From: Magnetococcales bacterium DC0425bin3
GTDB lineage: Bacteria > Pseudomonadota > Magnetococcia > Magnetococcales > DC0425bin3
Reading direction: 5' to 3'
NCBI GenBank assembly: GCA_002753665.1
Contig: PEAP01000012.1
Location: 1-48,000, forward strand
Length of the DNA: 48,000 bases
Shown in pieces: positions 29,158 to 36,747 of this stretch. The notes below the pieces were generated by a model, which did no database searches, had not been told where the DNA came from, and saw nothing but the letters and a program-made list of their open reading frames with translations. A program made the position numbers and the translations under genes. Position 1 is the stretch's first letter; each line of letters opens with the position of its first letter.

Positions 29158-30314
29158 CCGCCTATGGGGCCGGGCAGCATTTCCGCTTCAAGGCGGCCCA
29201 GGCCAATACCGGTGCGGCCACCCTCGATGTCAACGGTCTGGGGGCCAGGGCCATCCTGGGGCCGGGGGGACGGGCGTTGGGGGAGGGGGAAATCCCCGCC
29301 GGCGGCATGGTGGAAGTGATCTACGACGGCACCGCCTTCCAGCTCACCGGAGGCGGACGTCCGTCGTCCGGGGCCGGCGACAGCGTGATCATCAACGGCA
29401 ATTTCGCGGTCTGGCAGCGGGCCACCTCCTTCACGCCCACCGGCACCGCCTACACCGCCGATCGCCATCAGGCGCTGGCCACCGCCGCGGCGGGCGTCAC
29501 GGTGACCCGGCAAGCCTTCGCCTGCGGCCAGACTGCCGTGCCCGGCGAGCCGGCCTGGTACTGGCAACTCACCCGGACCACCGCCAACGGCGACAGCATC
29601 GGTTGGCGCTACCTGGTGGAGGACTGCCGCACCCTGGCCGGGGGCGCCGCCACCCTGTGTTTCTGGTACAAGGGCGACGCCCCCTCCAACGGCGTCGCCC
29701 TCACCGTCGGGGTGTGGCAGGTTCCCAAGGGCAGCGCCACCGTTCAGGTCTGCAGCAACACCATCACCCTGAGCGGCGCCTGGCAGAAGGCCCTCTTCAC
29801 CCTGAACATGCCCAACCTGGTGGGGGCCAGCCTGGGCGACGACCACCATGTGCGCCTGGAAATCTCCGGCGCCAACTGGGCCGGAGAATTGAGCCTGGCG
29901 CAGATCCGTCTGGCCGCCGGCACCGTCGAGCCGGACATGCCGGCCCGGGGCTTCGGTGCGGAGCAGTTGCTGTGTTTCCGCTACTTCTGGGCCATGGGGC
30001 ACAGGCTGGGCAACGTCATGCACCATTCAGTAGGATTCGTCAACCGGGACGGCACCGGGGGGCTCTGGGTGCCGATATCCCTGCCCGTGGTCATGCGCGT
30101 GACGCCCACCGGGACGGTACTCAATCCGACCAAGATCAACCTGTTTCAGGCCAACAACAACCATCAAGCCATTGCCGCGAACGCAGGGGGGGCAGGGACG
30201 GCGAGTGGATTCCTGTCGATGTCCACGGCCACGAGCGTGTTGGGGGTGGCCCAGGTCTCCTTCTGGGGGTTCTCCGACCCCCAGTGCGAAATCCAATTCG
30301 ACGCGGAGCTGTGA
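28836..30314 (+). CDS. Phage tail fibre/spike protein
   Basis: A 492-residue protein with an N-terminal tail-attachment-like part (NGTFNRVHNWEADKAQGLYI, then MDEELDGFATGLTQCLTRGG, DLPMAGQRHTGVGNASARTH). A beta repeat region often seen in fibres follows (FRFKAAQANTGAATLDVNGL, then ILGPGGRALGEGEIPAGGMV and VIYDGTAFQL). From about residue 185 there is a carbohydrate-binding-like distal domain (IINGNFAVWQRATSF; WRYLVEDCRTLAGG; FWYKGDAP). Strong ribosome-binding site GGAAGGAGA before 28836. It probably determined host-surface binding. Confidence 0.75.
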   Translation: MPFDGNGTFNRVHNWEADKAQGLYISAARMDEELDGFATGLTQCLTRGGQSPPTTDLPMAGQRHTGVGNASARTHYAAVGQVQDNAFTYAPDTGSANACVIGLSPAVTAYGAGQHFRFKAAQANTGAATLDVNGLGARAILGPGGRALGEGEIPAGGMVEVIYDGTAFQLTGGGRPSSGAGDSVIINGNFAVWQRATSFTPTGTAYTADRHQALATAAAGVTVTRQAFACGQTAVPGEPAWYWQLTRTTANGDSIGWRYLVEDCRTLAGGAATLCFWYKGDAPSNGVALTVGVWQVPKGSATVQVCSNTITLSGAWQKALFTLNMPNLVGASLGDDHHVRLEISGANWAGELSLAQIRLAAGTVEPDMPARGFGAEQLLCFRYFWAMGHRLGNVMHHSVGFVNRDGTGGLWVPISLPVVMRVTPTGTVLNPTKINLFQANNNHQAIAANAGGAGTASGFLSMSTATSVLGVAQVSFWGFSDPQCEIQFDAEL

Positions 30315-30316
30315 CC

Positions 30317-30745
30317 ATGGAGATCATCGACATCGTTCTGGGAAATCCCGAAGGGACCCAGGCCCGCATCACCTCCGCCGACGGGCCGGAGCGCCTGTCG
30401 CCCTGGCCCTGCCGGGGCAGTCTGCTCCGGGAAGCGGTGGAGCGCTGGCTGGCCGCCGGCCATCAGGTCCGGCCCTGGCAGGAGCCGCCCTATGCCCCGG
30501 ACCTGGCCAGTGCCCGGACCAGGCGACTGGCGGACATCCGCCGGGCCGCCCATGGGCTGTTGACCCCCAGCGACTATCTGGCCCTGCGGGCCATGGAAGG
30601 CGGTGCGGCCATGCCCGAGGCCATCCGCCAATGGCGCACCGCCGTGCGCCAGGCCAGCAACCAGGCCGAAACGGCGGTGGCCAACGCCGTCAGCGTGGTC
30701 CAGGTGGCCGCCATCGATCCCCAGTGGCCGACGGAACCGGCCTGA
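30317..30745 (+). CDS. Tail-fibre-assembly-like phage protein
   Basis: A 142-residue protein two bases after the fibre stop. Its C-terminal half (SARTRRLADIRRAAHGLLTP, then LRAMEGGAAMPEAIRQWRTA and VRQASNQAETAV) follows the pattern of fibre-assembly or tail-chaperone proteins with an R-x(n)-D-x(n)-P-x(n)-WR-x(n)-R layout. The position directly behind the fibre supports the call. It is the last phage-like gene; a repeat copy begins 15 nt after its stop, marking the right edge of the module. Confidence 0.6.
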   Translation: MEIIDIVLGNPEGTQARITSADGPERLSPWPCRGSLLREAVERWLAAGHQVRPWQEPPYAPDLASARTRRLADIRRAAHGLLTPSDYLALRAMEGGAAMPEAIRQWRTAVRQASNQAETAVANAVSVVQVAAIDPQWPTEPA

Positions 30746-30760
30746 AACCGACCGGCTTCA

Positions 30761-30822
30761 GGATGTGGAATGCCTCCCTTCACCCGCCACCGCTGGAAGT
30801 CGCCAGGTGACTTCCAGCGGCG
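30761..30822 (+). repeat. Interspersed repeat, copy 10 (degraded)
   Basis: Reads GGATGTGGAATGCCTCCC, then CACCCGCCACCG and the hairpin GCTGGAAGTC/GACTTCCAGC. The arms are still perfectly paired although the rest has drifted. Nothing else is seen in 30823-30948. Confidence 0.75.
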
Positions 30823-30948
30823 CGCCCGATTTCCTGACCCGCCACCGCGGGCCGTTTGTCCCGGTGGCTGCCTGAGGTATGCTGCCTCCCGCGAGCGCCA
30901 GATTCCTTTCCGAGCCTGCCGGCTCTTCCGCGACGGGGGAACGGTTCC

Positions 30949-32181
30949 ATGACCGACATCAGACCGGTGGTTCACAGTCTCAACGGCCTGCGGGGGTGGG
31001 CGGCGTTGGCGGTGGTCTTCATGCATCTCACCGCGCCGTTCTACGCCATCCTGATTCTCCAGAAGGCCAGCCTGTCCCGCAACGCCTGGGACCTCTGGCT
31101 GGCCAAGACCCCGCTGTTCGTGCTGTTCAACGGCTGGTTCGCGGTGATGGTCTTCTTCGTGCTGAGCGGCTATGTACTCAGCAGCGGCTATTTCGCGACC
31201 CGGCGGCGGGAGGTGGTGTTCTCCTCCCTGCTGCGCCGCTACTTTCGCCTGGCCATTCCCATTCTGGCCAGTTCCGTGCTGGTGTTCCTGATCCTGAAAT
31301 ACGGCCGTTTCTTCCATCTGGAAATCCAGGCCCTGGGGGGCGATACCACCCTGGGCAGCCTCTATCACTTCCCCCCCGATTTTCTCGACCTGCTGTCCCA
31401 TTCCCTGTGGCAGGTGTTCCAGGGCTCCAACAAGTACAATCACGTCCTCTGGACCATGCGCATCGAGCTGATCGGCTCGTTCCTGGTGTTTGCCATCCTG
31501 CTGCTGGTCGGCGACTCCCGTCTGCGGTTTCTGCTCTATCTCTATGTACTCGTCTACTGGTGGAACATCTACCTCAAGTGTTTCGTCGCCGGGCTGGTCA
31601 TGGCGGACCTCCACGTCAATCTGGCGCCCCCGGCCCTGGACCGGCGGGATACCCTGCGCGACTGGCTGTTCGGCGGCCTGTTCCTGAGTGGTCTGCTGCT
31701 GGGGTCCTACCCCTACCGCGGCGATGACCCTTCGGCCTACCAGCAGCAGCTGGTGAGTGTGACCAGACTGGTCCTGCCCGGTCAGGTGGCCGGTTATTTC
31801 ATCGGCGCGGTGCTGCTGGTGGCCGGGGCGCTGTATGCCCCGGGAGTCGCCCGTTTCCTGGGCAACCGCCTGTCGCGGTTTCTGGGCGAGGTGAGTTTTT
31901 CCATCTACCTGATCCATGTCCCCATCACCTACAGCATCGGCTTCGGGCTGTTCCTGGACCTCCGCGCCCGGGGACTGGGGGATGACCCGGCTTTTCTGAT
32001 CTATTTCGCCACCACCGTGCCCCTGGTGCTGGGCGCCGGATGGCTGTTCCACCGGCTGGTGGACCGTCCCGGCATCCAGGCCATGAAATGGCTCTATGCC
32101 CGGTTGCGGGACATCATAATCCCACCGCCAGCCACTGCACCCGCAGCCGCTTCGGTCTGGACGCCACCGCCAGCTCGCTGA
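30949..32181 (+). CDS. Acyltransferase-3 family membrane protein
   Basis: A 410-residue integral membrane protein of the OafA/YrhL acyltransferase-3 family, which moves acyl groups onto surface polysaccharides. It starts with the family pattern LNGLRGWAALAVVFMHL and has about 10 hydrophobic helices, including WFAVMVFFVLSGYVLSSGYF and the late FLGEVSFSIYLIHVPITYSI segment. The polar Pro/Ala-rich C-terminus (about 390-410) overlaps, antisense, the end of the lectin-domain gene by 68 bp. No close glycan cluster is present, so the acceptor is unknown. Confidence 0.85.
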   Translation: MTDIRPVVHSLNGLRGWAALAVVFMHLTAPFYAILILQKASLSRNAWDLWLAKTPLFVLFNGWFAVMVFFVLSGYVLSSGYFATRRREVVFSSLLRRYFRLAIPILASSVLVFLILKYGRFFHLEIQALGGDTTLGSLYHFPPDFLDLLSHSLWQVFQGSNKYNHVLWTMRIELIGSFLVFAILLLVGDSRLRFLLYLYVLVYWWNIYLKCFVAGLVMADLHVNLAPPALDRRDTLRDWLFGGLFLSGLLLGSYPYRGDDPSAYQQQLVSVTRLVLPGQVAGYFIGAVLLVAGALYAPGVARFLGNRLSRFLGEVSFSIYLIHVPITYSIGFGLFLDLRARGLGDDPAFLIYFATTVPLVLGAGWLFHRLVDRPGIQAMKWLYARLRDIIIPPPATAPAAASVWTPPPAR

Positions 32182-32575
32182 CCAGCTCGAACCCCTGGGG
32201 CGTGATGCCTTCGGCCCGCACCTCCACGCTGGCGTGACCCTCGCCGAACTCGAAGGCCGTCAGACCCAGCATCACCACCGGCGCCTCGGCGAAGGGCCGG
32301 GCGAAGGTCACCGCCAGCCGCTGTTGGCGCCGGCCGGCCAGCAGTTCCTGGAGTTGCAGGCGCATCTCCCCCTGCAGGGGATCCACGCTGCCCCCCTCCA
32401 GTCGCGGCGTCGCCGTCGGGTGGCTGTGATGGGCCAGCCCCTGTTCCAACAGGGCGATGCGCCGGCCCCACTGGCCGAAGTCGGGCAGCGCACCGGGCAG
32501 CTCGTCCCGGCTCAGCCACAGGATGCCCGTGACCGCGGCCAGCAGCAGCATCGACAGCCAGAGTCGAAAGGACAT
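32114..32575 (-). CDS. Membrane-anchored H-type lectin domain protein
   Basis: A 153-residue protein with a membrane helix at about residues 5-20 and an outside domain of about 65 residues. That domain matches the H-type lectin pattern: VTFARPFAEAPVVMLGL, a middle strand, then VEVRAEGITPQGFELV and a Trp strand ending LRVQWLAVG. H-type lectins (eukaryotic agglutinins and slime-mould discoidins) bind GalNAc-like sugars as trimers. Anchoring by an N-terminal helix would place it in the periplasm or at the surface. It overlaps the 3' end of the acyltransferase gene on the other strand. Sugar-binding residues cannot be verified by eye. Confidence 0.65.
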   Translation of the reverse strand: MSFRLWLSMLLLAAVTGILWLSRDELPGALPDFGQWGRRIALLEQGLAHHSHPTATPRLEGGSVDPLQGEMRLQLQELLAGRRQQRLAVTFARPFAEAPVVMLGLTAFEFGEGHASVEVRAEGITPQGFELVSELAVASRPKRLRVQWLAVGL

Positions 32576-32590
32576 GATCGATTCCTTCCT

Positions 32591-33409
32591 CTACCACAGC
32601 AGCCGTTTCCAGCGTGGTCGTCGACTGTCCAGCATTTTCTTCAGATTGAGCTGAAGATCCAGGGACCAGGTGGCGTCCAGCTCCCGGGCGCGCTGCAGCA
32701 GTGGCGCAGAATCCTTGGGCAATGGCGCCATGAGCCCCAGGGCGACGATGTTGGCCGTGACGGAGCTGGACAGGGTCAGCACGCCACCCTCGGTGAACGT
32801 ACTCCGCAGGGCGTGGAGGATGGCGGAGAGGCCGGACGCGGAGCGATAGGTCAGATTGGCCGCCAGCACCCCCCCGGGGGCCAGCAGGGAGTGGCAGAGG
32901 GGCAGCAGTTCCTCGCCATAGACGGTGGCCGCCATGCCGTCCTGATTGAAGGCATCCATCAGGATCAGGTCGAACTGTCCCGGTCCCCCGGCCGCCCGGC
33001 GGCGGATGAAATGGCCGCCGTCCTCGATCCGGATCCGCAGTCGGGGGGTGTCCGGCACGCCGAAATAGCGTCGGGCCAGGTCGGGCAGATCCGGGATGAT
33101 CTCGACCACGTCGATCTCGCAGTCCGGCAGGGCGTGCAACAGGAACTTGGCCATGGAGCCACCCCCCAGGCCGAGCATCAGAATGCGCCGCGGGGCCGGC
33201 TGCAATGCCAGCGGGACCATCATGCCCCGGGTGTAGGGCAGAACCAGATGATCCGGCCGGGCCCGCAGCATGCAGCTCTGCCGCAGATGGGAACCGAACT
33301 GCAGCATCCGCAGCGGTCCCTCGTCGATGATTTCCACCAGCTGGTCCAGCCAGACCGACCGATGGAGAATGGTCTTGAGTACCGGGTCCGATGGCATCGG
33401 GTCACTCAT
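32591..33409 (-). CDS. Spermidine-synthase-like (polyamine aminopropyltransferase fold) protein
   Basis: A 272-residue protein with the nucleotide-binding methyltransferase-like core of spermidine synthases: ILMLGLGGGSMAKFLLHALP, EIDVVEIIPDLPDLARRYFG, then a DAF strand (FDLILMDAFNQDGMAATVYG). The first ~60 residues form a beta-hairpin-like lid. The canonical polyamine-contact residues are not obvious, and many such bacterial proteins are of unknown substrate. ATG at 33409 overlaps the stop of the upstream gene as ATGA, so the two are translationally coupled. Confidence 0.72.
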   Translation of the reverse strand: MSDPMPSDPVLKTILHRSVWLDQLVEIIDEGPLRMLQFGSHLRQSCMLRARPDHLVLPYTRGMMVPLALQPAPRRILMLGLGGGSMAKFLLHALPDCEIDVVEIIPDLPDLARRYFGVPDTPRLRIRIEDGGHFIRRRAAGGPGQFDLILMDAFNQDGMAATVYGEELLPLCHSLLAPGGVLAANLTYRSASGLSAILHALRSTFTEGGVLTLSSSVTANIVALGLMAPLPKDSAPLLQRARELDATWSLDLQLNLKKMLDSRRPRWKRLLW

Positions 33410-33771
33410 TCCGGCACCGTTGTTTCCAGGCGTTCCCGGTCGGCCAGGGTGATCCGGCGACCGTCCAGAGTGACGAAGGTGCGTTGCATCACCTGTCCCT
33501 TGCGGGCCTGGTAGCGGACCGTGGCGCCGGTTTCGATGTCGATGACCCGCACCTCCGCCACCCGCTGGCCATCGGCCCAGTTGGAGTAGAAGATCCCTCC
33601 GGCCAGCAGCAGTCCCCCGGCCAACAGCGCCAGCCAGGGCCAGTGTCGCCGCGGACTGAATCCGGGATCGGGCCGGGCCGGCGCCGCCGGCCGGGGCCCC
33701 CGGGCATGGAAACGTCCGGTCAGGTAGATCACGGCGACGACGCTGACGACCAGCAGGAATTTGGCCAGCAT
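33406..33771 (-). CDS. Two-helix membrane protein coupled to the spermidine-synthase-like gene
   Basis: A 121-residue protein with membrane helices at about residues 3-18 (AKFLLVVSVVAVIYLTG) and 44-61 (WLALLAGGLLLAGGIFY), followed by a compact outside domain (VAEVRVIDIETGATVRYQAR and QVMQRTFVTLDGRRITLADR). I do not recognise the family. The start at 33771 is chosen over an upstream frame to 33999 because the extra codons run into repeat and hairpin DNA; the ribosome-binding site is weak. Its stop overlaps the next start, suggesting a joint role. Confidence 0.6.
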   Translation of the reverse strand: MLAKFLLVVSVVAVIYLTGRFHARGPRPAAPARPDPGFSPRRHWPWLALLAGGLLLAGGIFYSNWADGQRVAEVRVIDIETGATVRYQARKGQVMQRTFVTLDGRRITLADRERLETTVPE

Positions 33772-33853
33772 GGGAACGCAGGAGCAGGAGCAGGGGTGGT
33801 CGGATGGACCGACGGTACCATGGCGGCAGCCCGTTGGCCACCGTCGGTGGTTT

Positions 33854-33892
33854 CCGTGGCAGCCGGGGGCCCCCCATCCATCGACGTTATCC
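33854..33892 (-). repeat. Interspersed repeat, partial copy 11
   Basis: CCGTGGCAGCCGGGGGCC followed by CCCCCATCCATCGACGTTAT; the hairpin half and G-rich arm are deleted. It precedes the five-hairpin array. Confidence 0.65.
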
Positions 33893-33933
33893 GTTACCAC
33901 CTGGGGATGGCATCCATGGTATCCTGGCAGAGC

Positions 33934-34076
33934 GTTGAAAAAGCCATCCATGGCTTTTTCAACGTCGGGAACCGCAAGCAGATCTTGCGGTTCCCTCACG
34001 GAATCAACGGATTGGAAATCCGTTGATTCCGGCGGGGCATCCCTGCCTCGCTATCAGCCCATTGATCAACGGGCTG
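33934..34076. repeat. Array of five consecutive perfect or near-perfect hairpins
   Basis: Five unrelated inverted repeats follow one another. (1) GTTGAAAAAGCCA/TGGCTTTTTCAAC, 33934-33963, 13 bp. (2) GGGAACCGCAAG/CTTGCGGTTCCC, 33967-33995, 12 bp. (3) GAATCAACGGATT/AATCCGTTGATTC, 34001-34029, 13 bp. (4) GGCGGGG/CCCTGCC, 34031-34047, 7 bp with one G-T. (5) CAGCCC-A-TTGA/TCAA-C-GGGCTG, 34055-34076. There is no ORF. It lies 44 nt upstream of the CBS gene and fills most of the 349-bp gap between divergent genes. It may be a structured 5' leader, stacked terminators, or a folded single-stranded DNA element. Confidence 0.85.
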
Positions 34077-34120
34077 CCAGACCGGCAGGTACCATCATTT
34101 CTTCAGCCAGGAGGCCGATC

Positions 34121-34579
34121 ATGCGTGTTGCCGAAGTCATGACCACGGGGGTGGTGAGCGTCGGGCTGGAGGCGTCGATTCCGGAGATCGCCCGCACCCT
34201 GACCGAGCATCGGATCAGCGGGGTGCCGGTGGTGGACGAGGCCGGGGTGATCGTCGGCATGGTGAGCGAGGGGGATCTGGTGGATCGGATCAAGAAGATC
34301 CATCTGCCCAGCATGCTCAGCTTTCTCGATGCCGTCATCCCCGTGGCCGGCGAGAAGCAGTTCCGGGAGGACCTGCGCAAGATGGCCGCCGCCACCGCCG
34401 GGGAACTCATGACCCCCGACCCGGTGGTGGTGGAGGACTCGGCCTCCCTGGAAGAGGCCGCCACCCTGCTGAGCGATCACCACATCCCGCTGCTGCCGGT
34501 GGTGCGGGCCGGCGAGCTGGTGGGGATTCTCGGCAAGCGGGACGTGATCCGCGGCATGCTGGGCAAGGACGGGTTGTGA
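34121..34579 (+). CDS. CBS-domain pair protein
   Basis: A 152-residue stand-alone protein made of two CBS motifs. The first is MRVAEVMTTGVVSVGLEASI through GVPVVDEAGVIVGMVSEGDL (about 1-55); the second is GELMTPDPVVVEDSASLEEA through IPLLPVVRAGELVGILGKRD (about 90-150). CBS pairs bind adenine nucleotides and regulate partners. A helical insertion separates them. ATG at 34121 has AGGAGG upstream. The stop touches the next ATG (tsaE), so it heads a tsaE-amgK-murU operon. Ligand and target are unknown. Confidence 0.88.
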   Translation: MRVAEVMTTGVVSVGLEASIPEIARTLTEHRISGVPVVDEAGVIVGMVSEGDLVDRIKKIHLPSMLSFLDAVIPVAGEKQFREDLRKMAAATAGELMTPDPVVVEDSASLEEAATLLSDHHIPLLPVVRAGELVGILGKRDVIRGMLGKDGL

Positions 34580-35080
34580 ATGGCCGACACCCTGGAGACC
34601 ACCACCGACTCCGAACGGGCCACCGAGGCCCTGGCCGCGGCTTGGGCCTCGGTGGCCCGGCCGGGGTCGGTATTGCTCTTGCAAGGCATCCTGGGGGCGG
34701 GAAAGACCGTGTTCGCCCGGGGGTTCGTGCGGGGCATGGGCCAGCCGGGGCTGGTGGTGACCAGTCCCACCTTCACCCTGATGAACCCCTATCCGGATGG
34801 CCGGCTGCCGGTCTACCACTTCGACCTCTACCGTCTGGGCGATTCCGGCGAGCTGAGCGCCATCGGCGCCGAGGAGTTCCTGGACGGAGCCGGGGTCGCC
34901 CTGGTGGAATGGCCTCAGCGGGGCGGGGACCTGTTGCCGCCGGACCATCTGCTCATCGACATGGACCCGGTCCCGGAGCATCCGCGGCGCCGCCGCCTGC
35001 GCATGACGGCCATGGGACCCCGCAGCAGGGAGATGCTGGATGCCTTTCGTCGCACAATGGGAGCAACGTCCCGAGGTTGA
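34580..35080 (+). CDS. tsaE: tRNA threonylcarbamoyladenosine biosynthesis ATPase TsaE
   Basis: A 166-residue P-loop ATPase, partner of TsaB-TsaD in making t6A37 of ANN-decoding tRNAs. It has the Walker A GILGAGKTVFARGF, the family SPTFTLMNPY stretch, YHFDLYRLGDSGEL and a Trp-containing VALVEWPQRG. Start ATG immediately follows the CBS stop. The 3' end overlaps amgK by 41 nt. The tsaE-amgK-murU order is common in Proteobacteria. Confidence 0.94.
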   Translation: MADTLETTTDSERATEALAAAWASVARPGSVLLLQGILGAGKTVFARGFVRGMGQPGLVVTSPTFTLMNPYPDGRLPVYHFDLYRLGDSGELSAIGAEEFLDGAGVALVEWPQRGGDLLPPDHLLIDMDPVPEHPRRRRLRMTAMGPRSREMLDAFRRTMGATSRG

Positions 35081-36050
35081 TGGATTCCTGCGCCACCATC
35101 TGGGCGTCGACCTGACGGTGACCAGGGTGGCGGGGGACGCCTCCTTCCGCAGCTACCATCGCATCACCACCCCCACCCTGACCCGCATCCTCATGGATGC
35201 CCCGCCGGACCGGGAGGACAGTGCGCCGTTCGTGGATCTGTCCGCCTTTCTGGATCGCCACGGCATCCGGGTGCCCCGGGTGCTGGCCGCCGCGCCCGAG
35301 CATGGGCTCTACCTGCTGGACGATCTGGGCGACCTCACCTTCCTGCGGGCGCTCCAGGCCGGTGCCCCCCCCGCCGACCGGCTGTACGAGGCCGCCGTCG
35401 CCACGCTGGTGAACCTCCAGGCCACGCCGCTGGACAACACCTGCGTGGCCCATCGCCGGCCCTATGATCGGCGGCTGCTGGCCTTCGAGCTGTCGCTGTT
35501 CACCGACTGGTATGTGGAAGGCATCCGCAAGACCCCCATCCCCCCCCGGGACCGGCAGCGCTTCGCGGCGGTGTTCGAGCGCCTCATGGCGGGGATCCTG
35601 GCCCAGCCGGTGGTGCTGGTGCATCGGGATTATCACAGCCGCAACCTGATGTGGACCGCCGATGAACAGGTGGGGGTGATCGATTTCCAGGATGGCGTGG
35701 TGGGGCCGGTCACCTACGACCTGGCCAGCCTGCTGCGGGACTGCTACATCGCCTGGCCGGCGCCGTTCCGCCAGCGGATGATGGACCTGTGGCTGGACCA
35801 GGCCGGCGACCGTCTGGGCTACCGGCCCGGGCCGGAGGCGTTCCAGAGGGATTTCGACTGGATGGCCGTGCAGCGCAACCTCAAGGCGGTGGGGATTTTC
35901 GGGCGGCTGTCCCTGCGGGACGGCAAGCACGGCTACCTGCACGACATTCCCCGTACCCTGGGTTATGTGCGGGAGACCCTGCCCCGGCATCCGGAACTGG
36001 CCGACCTGGCGGCGCTCATCGACCAGTACGCCCCCCGGGAAGGAGACTGA
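35040..36050 (+). CDS. amgK: N-acetylmuramate/N-acetylglucosamine kinase AmgK
   Basis: A 336-residue aminoglycoside-phosphotransferase-fold kinase. The catalytic HRDYHSRNLMW loop and the metal-binding VIDFQDGVVGP are present; the N-lobe has GDASFRSYHRI. AmgK phosphorylates MurNAc at the anomeric carbon for direct recycling of peptidoglycan sugars to UDP-MurNAc. The next gene is murU, the enzyme that uses the product, which strongly supports the call. The start lies inside tsaE. Confidence 0.9.
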   Translation: MPFVAQWEQRPEVDGFLRHHLGVDLTVTRVAGDASFRSYHRITTPTLTRILMDAPPDREDSAPFVDLSAFLDRHGIRVPRVLAAAPEHGLYLLDDLGDLTFLRALQAGAPPADRLYEAAVATLVNLQATPLDNTCVAHRRPYDRRLLAFELSLFTDWYVEGIRKTPIPPRDRQRFAAVFERLMAGILAQPVVLVHRDYHSRNLMWTADEQVGVIDFQDGVVGPVTYDLASLLRDCYIAWPAPFRQRMMDLWLDQAGDRLGYRPGPEAFQRDFDWMAVQRNLKAVGIFGRLSLRDGKHGYLHDIPRTLGYVRETLPRHPELADLAALIDQYAPREGD

Positions 36051-36053
36051 CCG

Positions 36054-36734
36054 GTGAAGGCGATGATCCTGGCCGCCGGCCGCGGCACCCGCCTGAAGGA
36101 ATTGGGCCGCCACACCCCCAAACCCCTGATCACCGTGGGGGATCGGGCGGTGATCGAGCATACCCTGGCCGCCCTGGCGGACCAGGGCTTTCGGGAGATC
36201 GTCATCAACGCCCATCACTTGGCCGAACGCTTGATGGAGCGGGTGGGGGACGGCAGCCGCTGGGGGGTGAGGGTGACCTGGTCGGCGGAAGACGTATTGA
36301 TGAACACCGGCGGCGGCATCCGCCAGGCCCTGCCCCTGCTGGGGCACGATCCTTTCCTGACGGTCAACGGCGACATCCTGTGGGAAACCGCCCTGACCAG
36401 CCTGACGGCCGTCTTCGCCCCCGGGGTCATGGACGGCCTGCTGGGGCTGGTTCCCAATCCTCCGGACGGCCTGGGAGACTTTCTGCTGGCCGCGGACGGC
36501 CGTTTGACCCGGGCCAGCCCCGGTCTGCCGGGGGCGCTCACCTATTCCGGCATCCAGGTCCTGCGTCCCGGGGCACTGAGTCCCTATCCGGTGAGCCCCT
36601 TTCCCCTCAACCGGTTCCATGATGATGTGATTGCAGCGGGTCGGCTGCACGGCCGGCTGCTGCCTGGCCGCTGGGCCGACATGGGCACCCCCGAACGCCT
36701 GGAGCGGGCCCGGCGGGACTGGGCGGGGGGCTGA
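36054..36734 (+). CDS. murU: MurNAc-1-phosphate uridylyltransferase MurU
   Basis: A 226-residue nucleotidyltransferase with the pyrophosphorylase signature AMILAAGRGTRLKELG, TPKPLITVGD and the Asp-bearing FLTVNGDILWET. It converts MurNAc-1-phosphate and UTP to UDP-MurNAc, bypassing de novo synthesis; the pathway underlies intrinsic fosfomycin tolerance in pseudomonads. The GTG start has AAGGAG upstream and is 3 nt after the amgK stop. A convergent gene ends 13 nt beyond. Confidence 0.92.
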   Translation: MKAMILAAGRGTRLKELGRHTPKPLITVGDRAVIEHTLAALADQGFREIVINAHHLAERLMERVGDGSRWGVRVTWSAEDVLMNTGGGIRQALPLLGHDPFLTVNGDILWETALTSLTAVFAPGVMDGLLGLVPNPPDGLGDFLLAADGRLTRASPGLPGALTYSGIQVLRPGALSPYPVSPFPLNRFHDDVIAAGRLHGRLLPGRWADMGTPERLERARRDWAGG

Positions 36735-36747
36735 CGGGAGGTTCGGA

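Larger units (their letters stand above)
23151..30745 (+). mobile_element. Incomplete podovirus-like prophage structural module
   Basis: All genes run on the plus strand in virion order: capsid, small broken gene, capsid-adjacent unknown, adaptor, frameshifted unknown, AT-rich island, nozzle-like, GNAT, tail fibre, fibre-assembly-like. Terminase, portal, protease, internal virion proteins, replication, lysis and integrase genes are absent, and no att duplication is visible. At least three genes show frameshift, nonsense or stop-loss damage, so it appears defective. Repeat copies lie at both ends (22982 and 30761) and inside (26755). Confidence 0.75.
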
